From contig QXWX01000021.1 of assembly GCA_009911175.1 (NCBI GenBank), positions 1 through 64,000 of the forward strand: a stretch of 64,000 nucleotides of DNA, read 5' to 3'. Position 1 is the first letter of the stretch. Each line of letters starts with the position of its first letter. Source of the stretch: Lachnospiraceae bacterium (lineage in GTDB: Bacteria > Bacillota_A > Clostridia > Lachnospirales > Lachnospiraceae). Below, piece by piece: positions 35,434 through 44,225 of the stretch. A program made the translations under genes and the position numbers. The notes beneath the pieces are model-generated. The model was given only the letters and a program-made list of their open reading frames with translations, was not told the DNA's origin and ran no database searches.

Positions 35434-35630
35434 GTTACTGTTCACACCCTGACCGGGTGCTCACAGTAACGGCATCCAGCCCATTGAAAAGTCGCCTGCT
35501 GGCGGTCCTAAGCGCCAGCGACGCTTGTTTAGGACGGACCGGAACGGAGTGTAGACGGGTTGGATGCCCGCCCCATCGCTGTATTGGCCGGATGCCGTGC
35601 AGCGAGTGCGCGACACCGTGTGAACAGTAA
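35434..35630. repeat. Dispersed repeat family C, complete element
   Basis: A 197-bp element with inverted ends GTTACTGTTCACAC and GTGTGAACAGTAA. Its left 37 bp form a hairpin (GTTACTGT with ACAGTAAC, inner CACCC with GGGTG), repeated with one mismatch at 53366-53402. The right end resembles 25222-25266. Confidence 0.8.
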
Positions 35631-35770
35631 GTGCGCCCAGAAAGGCGCAATGTTTAATGGGTGGAAATCCCATCTGGTAAGATGCTAACCACATCACCAG
35701 TAGCGAACCTTGGGTCTGTATTGGTAACATATCAGGCTAAGCGTAGGAAGCTAGTGTAGCGTCTCAATCA
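35631..35770 (+). ncRNA. 5' fragment of a group II intron
   Basis: The stretch opens with GTGCGCCCAGAAAGGCGC, the conserved group II intron 5' end (GUGCGCCCAGA-), and continues with domain I-like text (CCATCTGGTAAGATGCTAAC, CACCAGTAGCGAACCTTGGG). Similarity fades near 35770. No reverse transcriptase gene and no domain V were found, so only the 5' part remains. It abuts the end of the family C element exactly. Confidence 0.65.
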
Positions 35771-35814
35771 TTTTTTGATTTATACCAAATATGCTAAAAT
35801 ATAGATATATTATC

Positions 35815-35977
35815 TAGTACAACGAATAATAAGTATCTGGCTATATCGCGCAGGATGATTTTTCAGATACAAGGCAGATTTTCGACGGCGTAGCGGTGGC
35901 TACGGCTAGAAAATCTAACGCAGTAGCTGGAAAATCAGACAAGTGATATGGCTAGTTATTTATTATTCGCTGTACTA
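35815..35977. repeat. Dispersed palindromic repeat family A, complete copy
   Basis: Terminal arms TAGTACAACGAATAATAAGT and the near-complement ending ATTATTCGCTGTACTA enclose GCGCAGGATGATTTTTCAGA and GGAAAATCAGACAAGTG, with a loop around GACGGCGTAGCGGTGGCTAC. Read in reverse it aligns with the 21502 copy (CTTGTCT arm and ATCCTGCGC arm). The gap 35358-35996 is fully occupied by repeat C, the intron fragment and this element. Confidence 0.8.
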
Positions 35978-35996
35978 GCATAAAGGAGGCAGATTT

Positions 35997-36239
35997 ATGT
36001 CAATTACAAAGTCCTATAATAAACATACTAATACCTACTACGCATATGAAACAACTTATGAATGGGAGGATACCAAACAAAAGAAAGTGCAGCGCAAGCA
36101 TTGTATCGGCCAGTTTGATCCGGATACGGGCGAGATCATCCCAAATGGAAAGGTGGGCCGCCCAGGCCGTGCCACAAAGACCTCTGCCGGGAAGCTACAG
36201 GCCACTCCTATGAAAAAAAGGAACAGGAAGCAGACGTGA
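35997..36239 (+). CDS. Small IS-associated ORF
   Basis: An 80-residue basic protein opening MSITKSYNKHTNTYYAYETT and containing CIGQFDPDTGEIIPNGKVGR. This looks like the short accessory or N-terminal transposase ORF of insertion sequences in Lachnospiraceae (pattern YNK-TNTYY-YE, then GK-DP-TGEI-P-G). AAAGGAGGC precedes the ATG. The rest of a transposase is absent except the small overlapping ORF downstream. Assignment is from memory of the pattern. Confidence 0.5.
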   Translation: MSITKSYNKHTNTYYAYETTYEWEDTKQKKVQRKHCIGQFDPDTGEIIPNGKVGRPGRATKTSAGKLQATPMKKRNRKQT

Positions 36240-36352
36240 AAGTCCTGGCATTCAGGCTTTCTAAAATTGAAGAAACTTTGCTTATGCTTTCAGAGGAAAT
36301 CCACAGCATGAGGAAAGAGATTGAAACATGGAAGCTGGCTGAATATCGCTGA
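36236..36352 (+). CDS. Small coiled-coil ORF overlapping the IS-associated ORF
   Basis: A 38-residue frame starting at GTG 36236, overlapping the upstream TGA by four bases (GTGA). The product (LSKIEETLLMLSEEIHSMR is its core) is a predicted coiled coil. The overlap suggests either a coupled two-ORF arrangement or a frameshift in a single longer gene. Confidence 0.4.
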   Translation: MKVLAFRLSKIEETLLMLSEEIHSMRKEIETWKLAEYR

Positions 36353-36436
36353 GATTGGGATCAATATCATGACCAGGGAATGTCTTGACTGTAGGATTCC
36401 CGGTATAGGGGAAGCATAATTTTTATTTTACAACAG

Positions 36437-36470
36437 GAGCCAGATTTTATAAGTATCTGGCTCTGTTTTT
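36437..36470 (+). terminator. Rho-independent terminator
   Basis: GAGCCAGA (437-444) pairs with TCTGGCTC (456-463) and is followed by TGTTTTTTG. It ends the small ORFs above. The remaining gap to 36693 holds another hairpin (about 36502-36534, GGTTGGATGCTCT with AGAGCCTCCAACC) and a TATAAT near 36604 that may be the promoter of the next gene. Confidence 0.7.
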
Positions 36471-36693
36471 TGTATGTAGATGAAGAAAAATTTCCACCTG
36501 TACGGTTGGATGCTCTAAAGAGCCTCCAACCTACTTGACCTCCGCATAGCATTCCCCATTGCCCCGCCTGTGAAAACGCCTTGTAATAGGAAATGTTTTT
36601 GTATATAATGAATATGGAAATACTGAAAAAATCCGTCCGCTGCGGATGAATGGATCAGCCTACCAGAAATCCGACGCCTGAAAGGAGTGCAAA

Positions 36694-37134
36694 ATGCTTT
36701 CAATTTTTTATGGAGACATGCCGGAGGCGGTTTACAATCCGGTCTTATATTTTAAAAATACGTATACAGATGAATGGATTACAGATGATCTTCCGAGAAA
36801 CATGATTCGGGATGTGGACCGATCGACAGTCCTGGGCCCACGGATAATTGACAGTCCTGTTTTGGGTGGTATTTCTCCGCGGGAACTGTCTGGAGGGGTC
36901 AAAACGCTGATTGCCATATATAAAGTACCAGAAAAAATCTTCAATGCCTCCGCGTGCGGAGATAACTGCGCCAAATGGATTCTGAGGATTGGAGAACTGC
37001 AGGATGTGACGATCAATCTGCGTCATCTGATGGACTTTGGAGAGGCAAGGTTTACGGCCAAGGTTTTGAACACAGATCAGATCGTCCACAATATGGACGA
37101 ATTGCTGCCGATTGCCGGAATGCTTGTACGATAG
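36694..37134 (+). CDS. DUF4869 protein
   Basis: A 146-residue soluble protein matching the DUF4869 pattern: MLSIFYGDM at the start, LYFKNTYTDEWI, a central SPVLGGISPRELSGGVKTL, then CGDNCAKWILRIGE and DLGEAR-like DFGEARFTAKVLN. No catalytic motif is obvious. AAAGGAGTG precedes ATG. A P-loop NTPase gene follows after 90 bp on the same strand. The two often occur together in gut Bacillota by my recollection, but function is unknown. Confidence 0.75.
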   Translation: MLSIFYGDMPEAVYNPVLYFKNTYTDEWITDDLPRNMIRDVDRSTVLGPRIIDSPVLGGISPRELSGGVKTLIAIYKVPEKIFNASACGDNCAKWILRIGELQDVTINLRHLMDFGEARFTAKVLNTDQIVHNMDELLPIAGMLVR

Positions 37135-37224
37135 GAAGCAGTATGTGCCGGTTGTTTGAGGGGAAATGACAGAAACTGCGGGGGATCGGTTATCTTAAGT
37201 CCGCATCTGATAGGAGAGGTTCTG

Positions 37225-38187
37225 ATGAAAGGTAGTTATGCAATTACGGTTTCCAACGCAAAACTGCGTTACGATTTTACAATCCGGAGAAATATTACCA
37301 TTATCAAAGGCAACAGTGCCACCGGGAAAACAACACTTGTCGAGATGATCCGGGAATATTATGAATCCGGAGAAGACAGCGGGATTCATCTGAAATGCGA
37401 AAAAAGCTGCAGAGTACTTGGAGGAAGAGACTGGAAAGCGCTTCTGAGCCTGATGGACGAAACGATTGTTTTCATAGATGAGGAGAACGCATTTCTGCCT
37501 ACAAAAGAATTTGCGGAGGCGGTTCGTGGGTCAGATAATTACTATGTCATTGTGACAAGAGAGGGGCTTCCCAATCTGCCCTACAGTGTGGAGGAAATCT
37601 ATGGAATCCGCGAATCCGGAAAATATGCGTCTCTGAAACAGACATATAATGAATTGTTTCATATCTATGGGAAAACAGATTATACAAAACCGGTAAAACC
37701 GGAGTATGTGATCGTAGAAGATTCAAATTCAGGGTACGAATTTTTTACCGGAGCAGTAGAGAAGGGCCGCTGCAAGGTGGTCAGCGCAGGCGGAAAATCA
37801 AATCTTTTTGTGGAGACAATCAAAAGTTCTGCTGATAATATGCTGATTATTGCGGATGGCGCTGCTTTTGGTTCAGAGATGGACCGGATGATGAAGCAGA
37901 TTCAGAGAAAAAAAGGAATGGTTCTTTATCTCCCGGAGTCCTTCGAATGGCTGATCCTGCAGTCAGGTATCATTTCGGATGGAATGGTGAATGCTGTTTT
38001 AGAGAAACCAGAGAATTTTATAAATAGTCAAGAATATTTCAGTTGGGAGAGATTTTTTACAGCATTGCTTATCCAAATGACAAAAGACACATATTTGAAA
38101 TACTCGAAAAAGAAGCTGAACGAAGTATATTTGCAGGAAGAGATTGCTTCAAAAATTATACAGCAGATGACAGGGATTGAACTGTGA
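37225..38187 (+). CDS. P-loop NTPase, partner of the DUF4869 protein
   Basis: A 320-residue protein with a Walker A motif near residue 30 (IKGNSATGKTTLVEMI) and a Walker B-like ETIVFIDEENAF near residue 85. Later segments YYVIVTREGLPNLPYSV and IYGIRESGKY are characteristic but unassigned; KPEYVIVEDSNSGYEFFTG begins a second domain. ATG 37225 follows GGAGAGG; the upstream frame from 37156 is less likely. Not a known ABC or AAA+ family by eye. Context with DUF4869 suggests a two-gene module. Confidence 0.78.
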   Translation: MKGSYAITVSNAKLRYDFTIRRNITIIKGNSATGKTTLVEMIREYYESGEDSGIHLKCEKSCRVLGGRDWKALLSLMDETIVFIDEENAFLPTKEFAEAVRGSDNYYVIVTREGLPNLPYSVEEIYGIRESGKYASLKQTYNELFHIYGKTDYTKPVKPEYVIVEDSNSGYEFFTGAVEKGRCKVVSAGGKSNLFVETIKSSADNMLIIADGAAFGSEMDRMMKQIQRKKGMVLYLPESFEWLILQSGIISDGMVNAVLEKPENFINSQEYFSWERFFTALLIQMTKDTYLKYSKKKLNEVYLQEEIASKIIQQMTGIEL

Positions 38188-38198
38188 TACTTTTACCC

Positions 38199-39242
38199 TT
38201 ATGACAGGTGTAAGCCCATTTTATATACCTTCATATGCAAAAAAGGTGCCAATGGCACCTTCGCCATACGTGAAGGAAAACCCAGCAGGATCAGGTCTGG
38301 GGTGTTAGCAGGAATCCTTATTCTTTCGTGTAAATGCGCAAAAATATAATCTTTACATCTAAGAATATGAGAATTTGCCGATTCCTGCAAATTCTTTCTA
38401 TTACTTTTCAGTTCATGCACTAAGGTGGCATACTGCATTTCGGCCTGTTTTCCAAGCTGAATAGCCGCATCCGGGTTTGATACTTCTTCGATTTTCTGAA
38501 TATAACTGTCACTTAAAGAAAAGGCTGTTTCCGGATGCACGTCGCCTTCTATGCCTGCGCGCACGCTTAAAGCAACCAGGACGATCGCGATATTCTGATA
38601 ATTTCTCAGCTTATTTTTTGCCAGCGTGCCGGCCTTCCCTATATAATCCTCTTCCCAGCTCTTTTTTAACAATTCCAGATTTCCATTTCGTATACTCGAA
38701 AACTCCCGTACTTCCTGATCATAAGGATTATGTCTGGAAGCAGACTCAATATTGTCAAATATAATATTCGAAAAATTTTGGAATACCTGCCTTGTATCAG
38801 ATCCTTTTAAAAAATTTAAAGAGAGGGTTTCATCTAAAGACAGCGTTTTCTCATGAAATAAATTATAGATCAGCAGCAAAATTTTTACCAGATTCTCTGC
38901 ATCACAGCAATAGAGATTATCCAGCAGCCAGGTATCATTACAGTTTTCGGGGAGAACAAATTTACTCCTTGCATTGTCGCTCAATATGACAGGGCCCGCT
39001 ACAAATATAGATTCTTCCGTAGGAACAGAAGCATACGTTATATGGTCTGAACCAGTAAATATTCTCGGAGCATCTGTATTGTAGGAAGATAGCAGTACCT
39101 GATGCAAGCTGTGATTGTCTGAATCTTGTATCGAACCCAGAGTCCCGGTGAGATCTTTTCTGTCACAGACTTCTTTGACCAGAATCCCGTGGAAATCGTA
39201 TCTTCGTACAATTGTATGGAGCTGACGTGAAACATATTGCAT
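38199..39242 (-). pseudogene. AraC-type regulator lacking its DNA-binding domain
   Basis: A 347-codon frame whose body matches the sensor region of large AraC-family regulators in this lineage (ending ESANSHILRCKDYIFAHLHERIRIP, normally the first residues of the DNA-binding domain). After RIP the homology stops and about 35 unrelated codons follow to the TGA/TAA, so both helix-turn-helix units are missing. I infer a deletion at about 38300. A shortened, non-DNA-binding protein could still be made. Confidence 0.6.
38243..38261 (+). terminator. Hairpin after the NTPase gene
   Basis: AAGGTGCC-AAT-GGCACCTT forms a perfect 8-bp stem about 55 bp after the NTPase stop, inside the 3' end of the broken AraC gene. 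The plus strand lacks a T-run after it; the minus strand has TTTTTT after the stem. Confidence 0.4.
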
Positions 39243-39256
39243 AAGAAAGCCTTCTG

Positions 39257-39391
39257 GAAATCACGGTGGATCAGAAACAGTGCCGCTTTAAGCTTCTGAA
39301 TGGAGAGCCGGTAACGGTGTACGTATACAAAAAAGTGTATGATATTCAGGATGAAAATAAAGTCGGTTTGGAGAAGGAATCATGGATATAA
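39257..39391 (+). pseudogene. 3' remnant of a GH65 disaccharide phosphorylase gene
   Basis: The open segment EITVDQKQCRFKLLNGEPV then VYVYKKVYDIQDENKVGLE has the beta-sandwich tail pattern of maltose/kojibiose phosphorylases, which end in this way. It ends in TAA overlapping the start of a beta-phosphoglucomutase gene by 10 bp, the standard partner of GH65 enzymes. The rest of the phosphorylase gene is lost; the broken AraC gene lies divergently at the deletion side. Confidence 0.6.
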
Positions 39392-39939
39392 AACAATACC
39401 AGGGAGCCATTTTTGACCTGGACGGAGTGTTAGTAGATACGGCTAAATATCATTATCTGGCGTGGAAACAGCTGGCAGATGAACTGGGATTTGACTTTAC
39501 GAGACAGCAGAATGAGGCGTTAAAGGGGGTATCCCGAATGCGTTCTCTGGAGCTTCTGCTGGGATTCGGAGGGATGATGGGCCGCTTTTCAGAAGAAGAG
39601 ATGCATGATATGGCAGAGAAAAAGAACAGGATTTATGTGGAGTATGTGAAAAAGCTGAGACAGGAGGAATTGTTGCCGGGGGTAAAGGAACTGCTGGAAA
39701 GGATGAAGGATTCAGGCATAAAAATAGCTCTCGGATCAGCCAGCAAAAATGCGGAAATGATTCTGGAAGGTTTAGGGATTACAAAGTACTTTGATGCCAT
39801 CGTAGACGGGACAATGGTTACAAAGGCAAAACCAGATCCGGAGGTGTTTCTCTTGGGGGCAAAGCTTTTGGGAGTTTCAGCAGAGGAATGTGTAGTTTTT
39901 TTGTTGAAATTTGAGAGGTATTCCTCGTTGCTTTTTTAG
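39382..39939 (+). pseudogene. pgmB: Beta-phosphoglucomutase, C-terminally truncated
   Basis: The HAD phosphatase-fold sequence starts FDLDGVLVDTAKYHYLAWK (nucleophile Asp and general acid Asp), has GVSRMRSLELLL in the cap, the Ser/Lys motif regions LGSASKN and TKAKPDPEVFLL, and LGVSAEECVVF. There it departs; the family continues EDA-AGI-AA for about 30 more residues including acidic metal ligands. Fifteen unrelated codons end the frame, next to IS material. It is probably inactive. The enzyme would interconvert beta-glucose 1- and 6-phosphate. Confidence 0.75.
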
Positions 39940-40001
39940 ATGGACGCACTTTCCCAGGCCCTGTCACCAGACAGGGCCTGAGTCTTTTGAACGGTCTCTT
40001 T

Positions 40002-40380
40002 TTATGCGCTTTTCTTTAAAGGAAACAGGTGATTCCCGGTTCTGTCTCCCTGAATCTTATGGCGCAGCTTATTGATGTTATGTGCAAATGCCAAAAGTAT
40101 CGCTTCTGCTTTCACATTCTGGCTCCCACGGCACAAAAATCTCCGGAATCCACTGTTCTGTTTTAGTTCCCCGAAGGATCCTTCCACCTGGATACTTTGA
40201 TTCATCCGGAGTTTTATCCCTTCTTCGCTTTCGATCCGGTCCAGATCTGCTTCACGGTATTCGAGCAACTTTTATCCTCATAAAAGTCGCGTCGTGGTCC
40301 GTTTTGGAATAACTGTTGCGTGTTCCGCAGATATGCAGCTTTTTCGTATTTTCATACCGGTTGAATTTCCGCCGAAAGAA
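40002..40380 (-). pseudogene. IS1182-family transposase remnant
   Basis: The minus strand encodes two transposase pieces in different frames. About 40380-40266 has the core segment NSYSKTDHDATFMRIK. About 40268-40002 has the C-terminal segment MNQSIQVEGSFGELKQ then GFRRFLCRGSQNVKAEAILL, AFAHNINKLRHKIQG. The intervening catalytic region and the N-terminus are missing. Its insertion and decay probably explain the truncated pgmB. A GCCCTG-TCACCA-CAGGGC-type hairpin lies near 39958-39978. Confidence 0.75.
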
Positions 40381-40415
40381 TGATAAGATACAAGAAAAGA
40401 CCGGGAGGTGCAGCT

Positions 40416-42098
40416 ATGCCAAGAACAGTCGGAATCGGGCACCAGAATTTTGAAAAATTGATTACAAATGATTACTTCTACATCGATAAAACATCGTTTA
40501 TCAAAGAATGGTGGGAAAACGGTGATGAAGTTACCCTGATCACCCGCCCCAGGCGTTTCGGAAAGACACTGAATCTGGATACGATAGAACATTTCTTCTC
40601 AATCAGCCATTCTGGAAGAAGCGATTTATTCCAAAATCTGTCGATCTGGCAGGAAGAAAAATACAGAGAGCTGCAGGGAACTTATCCAGTCATTTTCCTG
40701 AGTTTTGCTGATGTGAAAGAAACTTCTTTCTCAGGCACAAGGAAAACCATCTGTCAGATCATAGAAAATCTGTATAATAAATATGACTTTCTTTTGGAAA
40801 GCGGCTATTTGAATGAAAATGAAAAAAAACGATACAAAACAATCTCTATTGATATGGAGAACAATCTGGCGGCCAGGTCGCTGAAGGATCTAATGGATTA
40901 CCTGATGCGCTATTACGGAAAAAAAGTGATCATTCTGCTGGACGAATACGATACCCCGATGCAGGAGGCTTATGTGTATGGCTACTGGGATGAACTGGTT
41001 TCCTTTATCCGTAACCTGTTTAATTCCACATTTAAAACGAATCCGTTCCTTGCCAAAGCGATGATGACCGGGATCACAAGAGTCAGCAAGGAATCTATTT
41101 TCTCAGATCTGAATAATCTGACAGCTGTTACAACCACCTCTGATCTATATGCGGACAGCTTTGGATTTACCCAGGAGGAGGTCTGGAACGCTCTGGAGGA
41201 ATATGGTCTGTCAGATCAAAAGGACGGTGTCAGGAGATGGTATGATGGATTTACATTTGGGAATAAGACCGATATCTACAATCCCTGGTCTATTATCAAT
41301 TACCTGAAATTTGCAAAGTTTGCCCCTTATTGGGCCAACACCAGCAGTAACAGCCTGGTGGGAAAGCTGATCCGTGAAGGAAGCGCGGATACAAAGATGG
41401 TGATGGAGGATCTCCTTTCCGGCAAAGTGCTTCGTACAGAGATTGACGAGCAGATCATATTCAGCCAGTTAGGGCGCAAAGAAAGCGCAATCTGGAGTCT
41501 GCTGCTTGCAAGCGGCTATCTGCGCGTGAAGCAATGGGAGATGGATAAAAGGGAACGGATGATCTATGACCTTGTGTTAACCAACCGCGAAGTGTCACTG
41601 ATGTTTGAGTTGATGGTAGAGGATTGGTTCTCGGATTTTACCCCCGCGTATAACAACTTTATCAAGGCGCTTTTATTGGATGATAAAAAGGCAATGAATG
41701 TATATATGAACCGGGTTGCCTTCGCCACATTCAGCTACTTTGATACCGGAAAGCATCCGTCCGATGCAACGGAACCGGAACGTTTCTACCACGGTTTTGT
41801 CCTCGGCCTGATGGTGGATCTGGGAGACCGATATACCATTACCTCCAACCGGGAAAGCGGCTTCGGAAGGTACGATGTGATGCTGGAGCCCCTTTCAGAC
41901 ACGGACGACGCCATTATCCTGGAATTTAAGGTCCACGATCCGGACGAGGAAGCTGCGCTTGCAGATACGGTGCAGGCAGCGCTGGACCAGATCGACCGCA
42001 TGAAATATTCGGCTGCGCTGGAGGCAAAGGGCATTCCGCGGGAGCGGATCCAGAAGTATGGATTTGCGTTCAAAGGGAAGACAGTTCTGATCGGATGA
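40416..42098 (+). CDS. AAA-ATPase-like / PD-(D/E)XK nuclease domain protein
   Basis: A 560-residue paralogue of the gene at 18242. The N-terminal domain has [16 protein letters not shown]-loop-like [15 protein letters not shown] and Walker B-like [12 protein letters not shown]. The C-terminal nuclease-like domain has [26 protein letters not shown] and [19 protein letters not shown], i.e. D, E-x-K positions. ATG 40416 follows GGGAGGTG; upstream codons are not conserved. A 65-bp piece of this gene (41671-41735) is duplicated at 44921-44985. Family function is unproven; multi-copy and recombinogenic. Confidence 0.85.
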   Translation: MPRTVGIGHQNFEKLITNDYFYIDKTSFIKEWWENGDEVTLITRPRRFGKTLNLDTIEHFFSISHSGRSDLFQNLSIWQEEKYRELQGTYPVIFLSFADVKETSFSGTRKTICQIIENLYNKYDFLLESGYLNENEKKRYKTISIDMENNLAARSLKDLMDYLMRYYGKKVIILLDEYDTPMQEAYVYGYWDELVSFIRNLFNSTFKTNPFLAKAMMTGITRVSKESIFSDLNNLTAVTTTSDLYADSFGFTQEEVWNALEEYGLSDQKDGVRRWYDGFTFGNKTDIYNPWSIINYLKFAKFAPYWANTSSNSLVGKLIREGSADTKMVMEDLLSGKVLRTEIDEQIIFSQLGRKESAIWSLLLASGYLRVKQWEMDKRERMIYDLVLTNREVSLMFELMVEDWFSDFTPAYNNFIKALLLDDKKAMNVYMNRVAFATFSYFDTGKHPSDATEPERFYHGFVLGLMVDLGDRYTITSNRESGFGRYDVMLEPLSDTDDAIILEFKVHDPDEEAALADTVQAALDQIDRMKYSAALEAKGIPRERIQKYGFAFKGKTVLIG

Positions 42099-42118
42099 GA
42101 TACAGGTTTCAAGACAGA

Positions 42119-42153
42119 GCGGGAATTGAGGCGGCAAAGACCTTAATTCCCGC
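42119..42153. terminator. Hairpin between convergent genes
   Basis: GCGGGAATT (119-127) pairs perfectly with AATTCCCGC (145-153). It lies between the AAA gene and the leftward radical SAM gene and may terminate either transcript. Confidence 0.5.
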
Positions 42154-42209
42154 GGCAATTAGTGACAGTAACGTTTTGTCGCTTTTAAAAAAATTGAAAT
42201 GGTATATTA

Positions 42210-43322
42210 TCATTTCATCTTCTTTGCGATTTCATATATCTTATCCCCGCACCGCTCAAAGAACATCCGATATCCCGAACAAAAATAATTTTCATAAAAT
42301 CCACCGGAAGCATTCCAATCCCGGCTTCTCTGGCATCCTCCGCGGCAGAGCCGGAAGTGGGGACAGCCTTTGCAGTCCTGGCCCAGCTGCCGCGACCGCT
42401 CGATAAATCCCAGCTCTTTCCGTCTGGCATCAATCTGATCCAGCCGGTCCTCGTTAAAATTCCCCAGCCTGTATTCATCCAGCATATAAAAATCACAGGG
42501 ATAGACGCTTCCGTCCGCCTCCACCACATTCTGGATTCCGCAGACTCCGCGCTGGTCGCAGGCTTCCGCCATATAGCCTGCCGCAAGCCCGACATAATTT
42601 TCAAACTGCCGGATGTAAGGCTGACTGCCTGTCTGCAGATCCCGGGACCAGAGCTCAAACAGATCGATCAAAAATCTCCCGTAAAGCTCTGGGGTGAGAG
42701 AATAGGGCGTGGTTCCGTGCCCTTCCCCCAATGGATCCAGGCAGGCGATATACTGCTGAAAATTCCAGCCTCTTTTTTTGTAGGCGCGGTAAACATCGGA
42801 TATATTTTGGACGATTTGCGGGGTAACAACAGTCAGAATATTATATTCCACGTCATGATCGTCCATCAGCCGGGCGGCATGCTCCACCAGATCAAATGTA
42901 CCGCCGCCGGTTCTGGTATGGCGCATGGAATCGTGGATCTCCTTCGTGCCGTCTACAGAAAGCCCGACGAGAAAATGATGCTCCTTAAAAAATCGGCACC
43001 ATTCTTCATCGATCGCGAATCCATTCGTCTGAAAAGCGTTGTGCACCTGGACATGGTTTTTATTATACTGCTTCTGAAAGGCCACCGCTTTTTCAAAAAA
43101 ATCCAGTCCGCGCAGGGAAGGCTCTCCGCCCTGGAAGGCATAGCTGATCATGCCCTCCGCGCGCAGGATCGTCCGGCGGATGACATTTTTTAACGTCTGT
43201 TCACTCATAAAACCAAATGATTTTTGTGAACGTTTTTCCGCCTCATCACAGTAAAAACAGTAATCGCATGACATGTTGCACATGCTGGATGAAGGTTTCA
43301 TTAAAACACTGACTGCAGGCAT
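42210..43322 (-). CDS. Anaerobic sulfatase-maturating radical SAM enzyme
   Basis: A 370-residue enzyme of the AnSME group, which oxidises a Cys or Ser in sulfatases to formylglycine. The radical SAM cluster motif CNMSCDYCFYC (CX3CX2C) is near residue 14, preceded by MKPSSSMCN; SAM-contact GGEPSL follows. The C-terminal SPASM cysteines include CDQRGVCG, YPCDFY, CKGCPHFRLCRGGC and a final FCSGY. AAAGGAGGA precedes ATG 43322. No sulfatase lies in the window. The neighbouring TauE/SafE remnant would also fit organosulfur metabolism. Confidence 0.9.
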   Translation of the reverse strand: MPAVSVLMKPSSSMCNMSCDYCFYCDEAEKRSQKSFGFMSEQTLKNVIRRTILRAEGMISYAFQGGEPSLRGLDFFEKAVAFQKQYNKNHVQVHNAFQTNGFAIDEEWCRFFKEHHFLVGLSVDGTKEIHDSMRHTRTGGGTFDLVEHAARLMDDHDVEYNILTVVTPQIVQNISDVYRAYKKRGWNFQQYIACLDPLGEGHGTTPYSLTPELYGRFLIDLFELWSRDLQTGSQPYIRQFENYVGLAAGYMAEACDQRGVCGIQNVVEADGSVYPCDFYMLDEYRLGNFNEDRLDQIDARRKELGFIERSRQLGQDCKGCPHFRLCRGGCQRSRDWNASGGFYENYFCSGYRMFFERCGDKIYEIAKKMK

Positions 43323-43387
43323 GGAAAAATCCTCCTTTGTAAGATGTTCTATTTTATGAGGGTGCTGGCAGTGGTTCCAGCAGGTTA

Positions 43388-43984
43388 TTAACCAGTATAG
43401 TTACAAACATTATAAATACAGATTAGCATAATTACAACCATCAGTCCGATAAAAAGCCTGTCTACATGTTTCGCGGGGAGCTTTTTATTCACGGAGCGTC
43501 CCAGCATCCCTCCGCCGATCCCGCACAGGACCATAAAAACCAGCATAAGGACGGGAAAAGACGGTATGCTTTTCGTGACGGCCGAGGCGATCAGGCTTGC
43601 GGCCTGGGAGAAAAAGATGATATACAGGGAATTTTCCGCAGCCGTTTTGGTGTCCATGGAAAAGAAATAGAACAGCACCACCAGATTGATCGGACCTCCG
43701 CCGATTCCCAGAAAAGCGGACATAGTTCCGAGGGCTGCTCCGACCAGAATGCAGGAAGCCGCATTTGAGATCCGGAGCGTACGGATCCGTTCTTTATAAA
43801 TCGTGTAAAGCAGAGTGCCGGCTGTAACCAGCAGCAGGATAGATGCCTGCACAGCGCCCGCCTGATCCTTATTTGCAAATAAAGAAGAAACCAGGAAAAA
43901 TAGATGCTTTCCCAAAAGACCGCCCAGCGCCGCGCCAAGGGCGAAAGGAAATCCCGTCCGGACAAGTGCGGCAACTGATAGGTA
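43388..43984 (-). pseudogene. TauE/SafE sulfite exporter, 5'-truncated
   Basis: The open frame encodes the last 199 residues of a TauE/SafE membrane protein: VRTGFPFALGAALGGLLGKHL, then several helices including GAALGTMSAFLGIGGGPINLVVLFYF and MLVFMVLCGIGGGMLGR. The first 60 to 70 residues, with the first GIGGG repeat, are missing and a TAG closes the frame at 43985-43987. No ribosome-binding site precedes the remaining frame; TTG 43915 is the only late start option. Probably non-functional. Confidence 0.65.
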
Positions 43985-44156
43985 CTATTATAAGGAGAAA
44001 ATGATTTTTCTGTCTATGCCGTGTGGCAGAGTATAGGACAAAAATTCACCATCATTGAAAGTGCCGGCGTATTGTTATGTGCCACACTTGACAAGGACGT
44101 AAAAAAACTGTAAAAATATAAAAAAGTTTGGCGAATATTAGAACTATTTAGAACAG

Positions 44157-44186
44157 AAGCGCGCCAGATAAGTCTGTGCTCTTCCG
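44157..44186. repeat. Dispersed repeat family B, left-end fragment
   Basis: GCGCGCCAGATAAGTCTGTG resembles GAGCGCCAGATAAATCTGCC of the 46867 copy. Short, so assignment is tentative. The surrounding gap 43985-44225 is otherwise AT-rich and featureless. Confidence 0.4.
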
Positions 44187-44225
44187 TTTCAAATCGTTGC
44201 GAAAAACTCTTTGACGGAGGTAATT

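Noticed and set aside
36502..36534. Possible group II intron domain V belonging to the 35631 fragment
   Set aside because: GTACGGTTGGATGC resembles part of such introns, but the stem lacks the domain V AGC/GUUC-type core and bulge.
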